Assembly (NCBI GenBank): GCA_026390045.1
Contig: JAPLGR010000018.1
Span: 1-7,319 of the forward strand
Direction: 5' to 3'
Source: Chloroflexota bacterium
GTDB lineage: Bacteria; Chloroflexota; Anaerolineae; Anaerolineales; E44-bin32
DNA length: 7,319 nt
The notes below the pieces were generated by a model. That model did no database searches. It saw nothing but the letters and a program-made list of their open reading frames with translations, and had not been told where the DNA came from. Position numbers and translations under genes: made by a program. Below, in pieces: positions 1 to 4,947 of this stretch (the stretch's first letter is position 1; each line of letters begins with the position of its first letter).

Positions 1-618
1 GAGGCCGAGTCCCTGGTGATAGCCACAGGCTCCTCGCCCCGGCGGCTGGGTGTCCCCGGTGAGGAGACACTGATCGGCCGGGGGGTGTCGTTCTGCGCCA
101 CGTGTGACGGCGCCTTCTTCCGCGGCAAGGATGTGGTCGTCGTGGGCGGTGGCGAGAGTGCGGTGGAGGAGGGGCTATTCCTGACCAAGTTCGCCACCCG
201 TGTGCGCATCATTCACCGCAGGGATGAGCTCCGCGCCGGCGAAACGCTCAAACGCCGGGCGGCCGCCTGCGACAAGCTCTCGTTCATCTGGGACAGCGTG
301 GTCGAGGAGATCCGAGGTCAGGGCAAGGTGGAGGCAGTCCGGATCAAGAACCGGAAGAGCGGTGCGACGTCCGGGCTGGCCACCGACGGCGTGTTCGTGT
401 TCATCGGAAACGACCCGAACTCGGAGCTCTTCAAAGGACAGCTGGCGATGGATGACCACGGGTACCTGATCGCCGACAAGGGGATGATGACCAGCGTGCC
501 GGGTGTGTTTGCCGCCGGTGAGATCCAGGATCCAGTCTACCGGCAGGTGGCTTCCTCGGTCGGGCAGGGGTGTCAGGCAGCGATCAGTCTCGAGCGCTGG
601 CTGGCTGCCCGGGAATGA
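1..618 (+). CDS. trxB: Thioredoxin reductase (NADPH), 5'-truncated by window edge
   Basis: This is the C-terminal 205 residues of a thioredoxin reductase, a cytosolic FAD enzyme that passes electrons from NADPH to thioredoxin. The reading frame is open from base 1, and a full-length protein of about 310 residues would lack roughly its first 100, including the N-terminal FAD-binding GxGxxG. Counting from base 1, the fragment shows VIATGS (6-11), the redox-active pair CATC (Cys32 and Cys35), the NADPH-binding GGGESA (49-54), HRRDELRA (72-79), which contacts the NADPH phosphate, and the second FAD motif FAAGEIQD (170-177) followed by RQ. Two changes from the usual pattern are conservative: Glu replaces Asp in both GGGDSA and FAAGD. 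Low-molecular-weight TrxB is clear from CATC lying inside the NADPH domain. An alpha/beta hydrolase gene starts 3 nt downstream, so the two are probably cotranscribed. Ferredoxin-dependent reductases of the same fold are the alternative, but HRRxxxR favours NADPH. Confidence 0.95.
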   Translation, partial: EAESLVIATGSSPRRLGVPGEETLIGRGVSFCATCDGAFFRGKDVVVVGGGESAVEEGLFLTKFATRVRIIHRRDELRAGETLKRRAAACDKLSFIWDSVVEEIRGQGKVEAVRIKNRKSGATSGLATDGVFVFIGNDPNSELFKGQLAMDDHGYLIADKGMMTSVPGVFAAGEIQDPVYRQVASSVGQGCQAAISLERWLAARE

Positions 619-621
619 GGC

Positions 622-1389
622 ATGCCTGAGGCGGCCGGCCTGTTCTACGAACACCGCAGCGGCGGACCCTCGGCGACGGGGCGTCCGCCGCTGGTCCTCA
701 TTCACGGCGCCGGGGGAGCCCGCCTGTACTGGCCCCCGAAGCTGCGTCGGCTGCAGGGGTGGGCGGTCTACGCGCTGGACCTCCCGGGGCATGGAGATTC
801 ACCCGGCCCGGGACAATCGACGATCATCGGCTATCGTCAGGCTATTGAAGCGTGGGCGGACGGGCTGGGGCTGCCGCCCGTGGTGGCTGTGGGGCATTCG
901 ATGGGCGGGGCGATTGCGCTGTCTCTAGCGCTTGACGCGCCTGCCCGCGTCGCCGGCCTTGTGCTGGTGGGAACCGGCGCGCGGCTGCGCGTTCACCCCA
1001 TGCTGCTTGAGGCGACATGTCTGGACGATGCGGGGGCGGAGGTGCTGATGTCGGCCTGGTACTCTTCGGCATCCTCGCCTCGGATGCGTGACCTGGCCGC
1101 CCGGAGCCTGCAGGCGACGGATTTCGCCGTCCTGCACGGGGACTTCATGGCATGCGATGGTTTCGATGTTATGGATCGCCTGGGCGCGATCGGCCAGCGG
1201 GCACTGGTCGTTGTTGGCGAAAACGACCAGATGACGCCGGTCAAGTACGCGCGCTATCTGGCGGATCACATGGGGCGAGCATGGCTTGAGATCGTGCCGG
1301 GCGCAGGCCACATGGTCATGCTTGAGCAGCCGGCGGCGGTCGAGAAGATCCTCACCGATTGGCTTGCCGGGATCTTCCTGCCGGGCTGA
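622..1389 (+). CDS. Alpha/beta-fold hydrolase
   Basis: This 255-residue protein is a complete alpha/beta hydrolase, probably a cytosolic serine esterase or related hydrolase whose substrate cannot be read from the sequence. An oxyanion-hole HGAGG lies at 28-32, LDLPGHGDS at 52-60, and the nucleophile elbow GHSMGG at 91-96 with Ser93. The acid is probably Asp202 in VVGENDQMTP, and the catalytic His230 lies in PGAGHMVMLEQP, so the triad is intact. A cap domain of about 70 residues (roughly 120-190) sits between strand 6 and the acid. There is no signal peptide or membrane segment. ATG at 622 follows the trxB stop by 3 nt. The ribosome site is weak (GGGA at 611-614, and GAGG overlapping the trxB stop), which suggests translation coupled to trxB. 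This family includes esterases, haloperoxidase-like enzymes and meta-cleavage hydrolases, and assigning one of these would be guesswork. Confidence 0.9.
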   Translation: MPEAAGLFYEHRSGGPSATGRPPLVLIHGAGGARLYWPPKLRRLQGWAVYALDLPGHGDSPGPGQSTIIGYRQAIEAWADGLGLPPVVAVGHSMGGAIALSLALDAPARVAGLVLVGTGARLRVHPMLLEATCLDDAGAEVLMSAWYSSASSPRMRDLAARSLQATDFAVLHGDFMACDGFDVMDRLGAIGQRALVVVGENDQMTPVKYARYLADHMGRAWLEIVPGAGHMVMLEQPAAVEKILTDWLAGIFLPG

Positions 1390-1429
1390 TCGCCTGGGTT
1401 CCGGGAAGCAGCCGCGGGTGCGACAGGGC

Positions 1430-2068
1430 TCAGCGAGCCGGGGGATCGATCGGCGCAGTGGGCCCGTGCAAGTTGAGCCTCAGGACCAACGTGGGGAGCA
1501 GCGCCTGCACAGCCCGGGCGCGGTGGCTAACGCGGTTCTTGTCTGCTTCCGAGAGCTCGGCCATCGTCTGCCCCCGGCCGGCAACGAGGAAGATCGGGTC
1601 GTAGCCGAATCCACCGGAGCCCGCCTCTGCCGGGACAACTTCCCCTTCGCACACGCCCACCCCCAGGTCGACCGAGCCCTCAGGGCTAGCCAGCGCCATA
1701 GTGCAGCGGAAGCGGGCCGTCCAGGGGCGGGGGTGAGGCTGAACGAGGCCGAGGAGCATGCGGCGTCGGTCGGTGTCGGACGCGTGCTCGCCGGCGATTC
1801 GGGCAGAGTGCGGGCCGGGGGCGCCTCCTAGGGCGTCCACCTCCAGGCCGCTGTCGTCCGCCACCGTCCAGTTGCCTGTGATCCTGGCGAAGGAGGCTGC
1901 CTTGCGCCGGGCGTTCTCGGCGTAGTCGGACCCCTCCTCGATCTTGTGTAAGGCTTCCAGATCGGCTAGCGAGACCAGCCGAAGACCATCGAGGTTGAGC
2001 AGTGCGCGCATTTCGCGCAGCTTCCCGGCGTTGGCGGTGGCAATCAGAAGGGTTGGCTTCTCACTCAT
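1430..2068 (-). CDS. rdgB: RdgB/HAM1 XTP/dITP pyrophosphatase
   Basis: This 212-residue protein hydrolyses non-canonical purine nucleotides (ITP, dITP, XTP) to monophosphate and pyrophosphate, keeping deaminated purines out of DNA and RNA. Counted from the ATG, the family motifs are IATANAGKLREM (9-20, phosphate binding), ADDSGLEVDALGGAPGPHSAR (70-90, with the metal and catalytic Asp pair 71-72), GGFGYDPIF (152-160), TMAELSEADKNRVSHR (168-183), all in the expected order. Length is normal, with a tail of about 15 residues beyond the core. The usual Tyr of SARYAG is Ile here (Ile91). I chose ATG at 2068-2066; a TTG directly before it (2071-2069) would add one residue. No clear Shine-Dalgarno lies upstream of either, and the minus-strand promoter is not obvious. 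The gene diverges from the DUF177 gene and converges on the hydrolase gene with a 40-nt gap. Confidence 0.95.
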   Translation of the reverse strand: MSEKPTLLIATANAGKLREMRALLNLDGLRLVSLADLEALHKIEEGSDYAENARRKAASFARITGNWTVADDSGLEVDALGGAPGPHSARIAGEHASDTDRRRMLLGLVQPHPRPWTARFRCTMALASPEGSVDLGVGVCEGEVVPAEAGSGGFGYDPIFLVAGRGQTMAELSEADKNRVSHRARAVQALLPTLVLRLNLHGPTAPIDPPAR

Positions 2069-2254
2069 CAATGGCTATTCGAACAGGACCCATGCCGCAG
2101 ATGTGCCGTATACCGGCATCTCGGATCTCACATATTGGGTTTGCACTAACGCCCCATCTCGTTATGTCTACATCAAGCGCCGCAACTTGACGGTTGATTC
2201 TATCTATGTTATACTCAACTGGCTTTGCTGGAAACTGGATTGCCAGGTGGCGGT
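2069..2254. other. Divergent intergenic control region, AT-richer than surroundings
   Basis: This 186-bp gap separates the divergent rdgB and DUF177 genes. It is distinctly less GC-rich than its flanks: 24 of 60 bases are G or C in 2161-2220. It contains the strong rightward promoter listed separately and a short inverted repeat, TGCCG-TATAC-CGGCA (2104-2118), whose arms are exact reverse complements. The repeat lies closer to rdgB and would fall in that gene's leader or promoter. It could be an operator or a small hairpin, and the sequence cannot tell which. I found no credible ORF or tRNA here. Confidence 0.6.
2187..2215 (+). promoter_or_regulatory. Sigma70-type promoter for the DUF177-rpoD operon
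   Basis: The -35 box is TTGACG (2187-2192, 5/6 to consensus) and the -10 box is TATACT (2210-2215, 5/6), separated by exactly 17 bp in locally AT-rich DNA. Transcription should begin near 2221-2223, giving a leader of about 33 nt to the GTG at 2255. It faces away from rdgB and is the only strong promoter I see for rpoD, so the vegetative sigma factor may be read from a promoter of the class it recognises itself. The prediction rests on consensus match only. Confidence 0.75.
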
Positions 2255-2773
2255 GTGAACCTCAACAGCCGGCACCCGTTGCGCCTCAATGTCGGTTTCC
2301 TTCTACACGAGAGCATTGGGTACAGCCGTACATTTGACTTCGACCTTCCCTCCGTCCAGGTAAGTGGAGACCTGGACGTTTCGCATATGCAGGGCGAGCT
2401 GCGCCTGACCCGAACGGCGCAGGGATTGTATGGACAGGGGCAACTTCGGGCGACGACATCGCTGGAGTGTGTTCGCTGCCTGGCCCCGTTCGACCAGGAG
2501 ATCAGCGCCCGGTTGAACGACTTGTTCGTCCACCCGCCGGGTGCCTCCAGCGAGCCGTTGCTGGCCATCCCGGAGACGGCGATTCTAGACCTGAGCCCGC
2601 TTCTCCGGGAGTACTTCCTGCTCGACGTTCCACTGCAGCCGGTGTGCCGGCCCGACTGCAAGGGTTTGTGCCCGGAGTGCGGGAACAACCTGAACGAGAT
2701 AGTGTGCAGTCACCCGGCATCCGACATTGACCCGCGTCTGGCTGGCCTGCAGTCCCTGCTCTCCAAGGACTGA
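2255..2773 (+). CDS. DUF177 (YceD-family) cysteine-rich protein
   Basis: This is a DUF177/YceD protein of about 172 residues. In many bacteria the gene precedes rpmF, and the family is linked to ribosome or 23S rRNA biogenesis; its biochemical role remains poorly defined. Counted from the GTG, it has RLNVGFLL (10-17), a beta-rich middle, CVRC (72-75), an acidic/hydrophobic stretch LDLSPLLREYFLL (111-123), and the family C-terminal signature with Cys131, 135, 139, 142 and 151 inside PVCRPDCKGLCPECGNNLNE, then DIDPRLAGLQSLL. The cysteines suggest metal binding. Start: GTG at 2255 has AGGTGG (2245-2250) 4 nt upstream, and conserved sequence begins just after it. TTG at 2225 in the same frame would add ten residues but lies almost on the predicted transcription start. 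The next gene is rpoD, 68 nt downstream, instead of rpmF. Confidence 0.88.
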   Translation: MNLNSRHPLRLNVGFLLHESIGYSRTFDFDLPSVQVSGDLDVSHMQGELRLTRTAQGLYGQGQLRATTSLECVRCLAPFDQEISARLNDLFVHPPGASSEPLLAIPETAILDLSPLLREYFLLDVPLQPVCRPDCKGLCPECGNNLNEIVCSHPASDIDPRLAGLQSLLSKD

Positions 2774-2800
2774 CCCGGCCAGACGGCGCACCACCACCCT

Positions 2801-2823
2801 GCCGCAGGATCGTCATCTGCGGC
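2801..2823 (+). repeat. Hairpin in the DUF177-rpoD gap
   Basis: GCCGCAG (2801-2807) is perfectly reverse-complementary to CTGCGGC (2817-2823) across the 9-nt loop at 2808-2816. The hairpin ends 7 nt before the rpoD Shine-Dalgarno GGAGGG. It has no following U-run, so it is not a typical intrinsic terminator. It could be a transcript processing or stability element, or could tune rpoD translation, but this is inference from position alone. Confidence 0.5.
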
Positions 2824-2841
2824 GCCACCAGGAGGGCATGG

Positions 2842-4020
2842 ATGGGCGTTGCCAAGGAGCGTTGGCAGAAGCGGGAAGCCTTCGCCGCACTAGTGGAGAA
2901 GGGCGACTACCAGGGCTACATCACGACCGAAGACATCGTGACCGTCTTCCCCGATGTGGAGGACGCCGCCGACCGGCTTGAGCGCATGCTGGCCTTCTTC
3001 CGCGGCGCCGGCATCGAGGTCTACGATGACCCGCTCCAGATCCCGGCCCACCTGCAGCCGGATGTCCGCCACCCCGAAGGGCCGGATGCCTTCGACCTGA
3101 GCGCCATCTCGTCCGATGACACCGTCGGGCTGTACCTCAAGGAGATGGCCCGCGTCCCGCTGCTGACCACGGAGGAAGAGGTCGATCTGGCCACGCGCAT
3201 CGAGCGCGGCAAGGCCGCCGAGGTCAAGCTGGCGCGCATGAACGGCAACTGCCCGCCGAAGAAGCGCGCCGAACTGCAGGGCCAGATCCAGGATGCCCGC
3301 GGCGCACGCGATCACCTGATCAAGGCTAATACCCGCCTGGTCGTCAGCATCGCCAAGAAGTACATGGGCCGCGGCGTGCCGTTCCTGGACCTGATCCAGG
3401 AAGGCAACCTGGGCCTGATGAAAGCGGTTGAGAAGTTCGACTACCACCGCGGCTTCCGCTTTAGCACCTATGCTACCTGGTGGATCCGGCAGACGATCAC
3501 CCGCGCCATTGCCGACCAGGGACGGACGATCCGCGTGCCGGTCCACATGTCGGACCGCATCCGCCGGCTGTACAAAGTCGCTCGCGAGCTGGAGCAGAGC
3601 CAGGGGCGCAAGGCCACGCCGGAGGAGATCGCCGACGAAATGGAGGTCGACTCGCGCAAGGTGCAGTGGATGATGCGCGTCTCCTGGCGCCCGCTGTCGC
3701 TCGAGACGCCGGTGGGCGAAGAGGAGGACTCGGAGCTCGGCTCTTTTGTCGAGGACGAGACCACCCCGACGCCCACGCAGTCGGCGTACCAGAATCTGCT
3801 TCGGGAGAAGATCGAGGACGTACTTGCGACGCTCAGCCCGCGCGAGGCGCGTATCCTGCGCCTGCGCTTCGGCCTGCACAACGGCCGTTCGTACACGTTG
3901 GAAGAGGTCGGCCAGAAGTTCGGGCTGACCCGCGAGCGCATCCGCCAGATCGAGGGCAAGGCATTGCGCCGGCTGCGTCACCCGCGCCGGGCGCGCCAGT
4001 TGCGCGACTACCTAAGCTGA
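2842..4020 (+). CDS. rpoD: Primary RNA polymerase sigma factor (RpoD/SigA)
   Basis: This 392-residue sigma70 family protein directs RNA polymerase to -35/-10 promoters. In order: a short N-terminal region 1.1-like helical domain (about 5-60, with GDYQGYITTEDIVTVFPD); region 1.2 (DTVGLYLKEMARVPLLTTEEEVDLATRI, 93-120); region 2 (about 157-238), with NTRLVVSIAKKYMGRGVPFLDLIQEGNLGLMKAVEKFD for core binding and FRFSTYATWWIRQTITRAIADQ (205-226) for -10 recognition and melting; region 3 (about 239-302, including RPLSLETPVGEEEDSELGSFVEDE); and region 4 (about 310-392), with the helix-turn-helix TLEEVGQKFGLTRERIRQIEGKALRRLR (352-379) contacting the -35. The full set of regions, including 1.1-like and 1.2, supports the housekeeping factor over a stress sigma. 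ATG 2842 is preceded by a strong GGAGGG (2831-2836) with 5-nt spacing; another ATG at 2838 is out of frame. A second group-1/2 sigma elsewhere in the genome cannot be excluded. Confidence 0.95.
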   Translation: MGVAKERWQKREAFAALVEKGDYQGYITTEDIVTVFPDVEDAADRLERMLAFFRGAGIEVYDDPLQIPAHLQPDVRHPEGPDAFDLSAISSDDTVGLYLKEMARVPLLTTEEEVDLATRIERGKAAEVKLARMNGNCPPKKRAELQGQIQDARGARDHLIKANTRLVVSIAKKYMGRGVPFLDLIQEGNLGLMKAVEKFDYHRGFRFSTYATWWIRQTITRAIADQGRTIRVPVHMSDRIRRLYKVARELEQSQGRKATPEEIADEMEVDSRKVQWMMRVSWRPLSLETPVGEEEDSELGSFVEDETTPTPTQSAYQNLLREKIEDVLATLSPREARILRLRFGLHNGRSYTLEEVGQKFGLTRERIRQIEGKALRRLRHPRRARQLRDYLS

Positions 4021-4045
4021 TCCATACAGGGATTGCAGGATCTCA

Positions 4046-4068
4046 GGGGCGGCCCAACGGGCCGCCCC
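4046..4068. terminator. Perfect 10-bp GC hairpin after rpoD, likely bidirectional terminator
   Basis: GGGGCGGCCC (4046-4055) and GGGCCGCCCC (4059-4068) are exact reverse complements with an AAC loop, starting 25 nt after the rpoD stop. It lies between convergent genes, so it would form in transcripts from either strand. Neither side has a T-run, so it resembles a U-less GC hairpin of high-GC bacteria and differs from a classical intrinsic terminator. Its function as a terminator is inferred from position. Confidence 0.65.
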
Positions 4069-4091
4069 GATGCGTCACTGGGTCGCATCGG
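4067..4091. repeat. Second hairpin abutting the rpoD terminator
   Basis: CCGATGCG (4067-4074) and CGCATCGG (4084-4091) form a perfect 8-bp stem around a 9-nt loop. The first two bases also belong to the preceding 10-bp stem, so the two helices either share a boundary, with 6 bp in this stem, or compete for those bases. An outer pair, GGATTGCA (4030-4037) with TGCAATCC (4092-4099), encloses both. Confidence 0.55.
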
Positions 4092-4129
4092 TGCAATCCG
4101 GTCCGGCTGTATGCGGGAACTGCGGAGCT

Positions 4130-4378
4130 TCAGACTCGAGGCTGGGCGCCGAAGTCGGCCGGCGAACGTACCAGTCGCCAGGCGCCGGTATCGGGAGCGA
4201 GTGCCAGTTCGAAGGTTCCGCTGCCTTCGGCCATCACCAAGACGTGGGTCTCGCCGGCATCGATCCACTGACGGCCGATGGAGGCGACGGTGTAGCGCTG
4301 CTCGCGCCAGAGGAAGGAGCGCGGGCGCAGGCGGCCGCCTCGGCCGACGCGGGCTTCAACCAGGACGGGGTCGCTCAC
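4130..4378 (-). CDS. Small DUF6504-like conserved protein
   Basis: An 82-residue soluble protein of unknown function. From the GTG it reads VSDPVLVEAR, a basic stretch, then RPRSFLWREQRYTVASIGRQWID (18-40) and a beta-rich half with FELALAPDTGAWRLVR (56-71). The pattern of R-P-x-x-F-x-W-R-x-x-x-Y followed by strands and WRLVR resembles the DUF6504 family of short actinobacterial and chloroflexal proteins, which have no established function; I recognise this by eye and not from a profile score. GTG at 4378-4376 overlaps the pncC stop TGA at 4377-4375 as GTGA, and GAGAAGG lies just upstream, so it is likely translationally coupled to pncC. An upstream in-frame ATG at 4462 would push 28 low-complexity residues deep into pncC and is unlikely. 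There are no cysteines, signal peptide or membrane segments from this start. Confidence 0.75.
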   Translation of the reverse strand: MSDPVLVEARVGRGGRLRPRSFLWREQRYTVASIGRQWIDAGETHVLVMAEGSGTFELALAPDTGAWRLVRSPADFGAQPRV

Positions 4379-4857
4379 GCCTTCTCGGCGATCACGCGCA
4401 GGATCAGCTTGAGCGCGGCATCGGCCGCGCTCTCCTTGTTGCTGGTTCGGTCCCCCTGCCACAGGTAATGCTCGGCCAGATCGCCGGTGCGAGTACTGAC
4501 GGCAATCCAGGTGGATCCGACCGGCTTGTCGGGCATTCCGCCTGCTGGACCGGCGATGCCGGTCACCGAGACGCCGAGATCGGCACCGAAGGTGATCCGC
4601 GCACCGCGCGCCATCTCGATTGCCGTCTCGCGGCTAACCGCGCCGTGGTCATACAGAGTCTGATGCCGGACGCCAAGCAGCCGCTCCTTGGAGTCGTAAG
4701 CGTAGGCAACGACACCGCCAAGGAAGTAGTCGGAGGAGCCCGGGACCTGTGTTAGGCGGTGGCCAAGCAGACCGCCGGTGCAGGACTCGCCGAGTGCGAT
4801 CGTCCACCCGCGGGCCTTGAGTGCATCGCTCACCTGGGTTTCAAGCGTTTCATCCAT
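4375..4857 (-). CDS. pncC: Nicotinamide-nucleotide amidase (CinA C-terminal family)
   Basis: This 160-residue protein matches the stand-alone CinA C-terminal domain. PncC deamidates nicotinamide mononucleotide to nicotinate mononucleotide, feeding NMN from DNA ligase and other NAD-consuming reactions back into NAD synthesis. Landmarks are GESCTGGLLGHRLTQVPGSSDYFLGGVVAYAYDSKERLLGV (23-63), containing the catalytic Ser25 in ESCTGG, then GAVSRETAIEMARGA (72-86), TGIAGPAGG (99-107), KPVGSTWIAV (111-120), and a final helix SAADAALKLILRVIAE. The N-terminal MoaB-like domain of full CinA is absent, as expected for the PncC form. ATG at 4857 has GGAGGC (complement of 4862-4867) 4 nt upstream. The stop overlaps the start of the DUF6504-like gene, and the gene diverges from xseA. 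Enzymatic activity is inferred from family membership. Confidence 0.93.
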   Translation of the reverse strand: MDETLETQVSDALKARGWTIALGESCTGGLLGHRLTQVPGSSDYFLGGVVAYAYDSKERLLGVRHQTLYDHGAVSRETAIEMARGARITFGADLGVSVTGIAGPAGGMPDKPVGSTWIAVSTRTGDLAEHYLWQGDRTSNKESAADAALKLILRVIAEKA

Positions 4858-4896
4858 ACGTGCCTCCGGCAGCCGGCCTCCGCGTGCTTCGCGGCG

Positions 4897-4902
4897 ATTA
4901 TA
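4897..4902 (-). promoter_or_regulatory. -10 box (TATAAT) of the pncC promoter
   Basis: A perfect TATAAT reads on the minus strand from 4902 to 4897. It would start transcription near 4890 and leave a leader of about 33 nt carrying the pncC Shine-Dalgarno. No good -35 lies 16-18 bp upstream (4919-4926 reads CCAGCG or GCCCAG), and there is no extended TG. The promoter may therefore be weak or activator-dependent. It lies within the footprint of the opposing xseA promoter. Confidence 0.55.
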
Positions 4903-4910
4903 CCCGCCGG

Positions 4911-4939
4911 TTGACAGTCGCTGGGCCGGACAGTATGCT
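4911..4939 (+). promoter_or_regulatory. Near-consensus sigma70 promoter for xseA
   Basis: The -35 is a perfect TTGACA (4911-4916), the spacer is 17 bp, and the -10 is TATGCT (4934-4939, 4/6). The predicted start of transcription is 4945-4947, immediately before the xseA ATG at 4948, so the mRNA would have almost no 5' leader. It probably drives xseA, xseB and the DUF212 gene. Confidence 0.75.
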
Positions 4940-4947
4940 TCGCGTCG

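Noticed and set aside
175..792. A 205-codon minus-strand frame across trxB and the hydrolase gene
   Set aside because: It is antisense to two intact genes with full catalytic motifs. The translation shows no domain.
2069..2095. A TTCGAA motif reminiscent of a tRNA T-loop
   Set aside because: The flanking bases do not form the 5-bp T stem on either strand, and no acceptor or anticodon arm can be built around it.
2774..2841. A hidden rpmF (L32) gene after DUF177
   Set aside because: The spacer is 68 nt, far too short for an L32 gene, and contains no KRR-rich or zinc-finger coding.
2890..3981. A 363-codon open frame antisense to rpoD
   Set aside because: It lies wholly opposite a clear sigma factor gene. 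Its translation is low-complexity (Arg, Ala, Leu, Asp-rich) without domain motifs, as expected for a shadow frame in GC-rich DNA.
4033..4755. A 240-codon plus-strand frame across pncC and the DUF6504-like gene
   Set aside because: It is opposite two genes with recognisable motifs or coupling. Its product is Arg/Gly-rich and not family-like, and it begins inside the terminator region.
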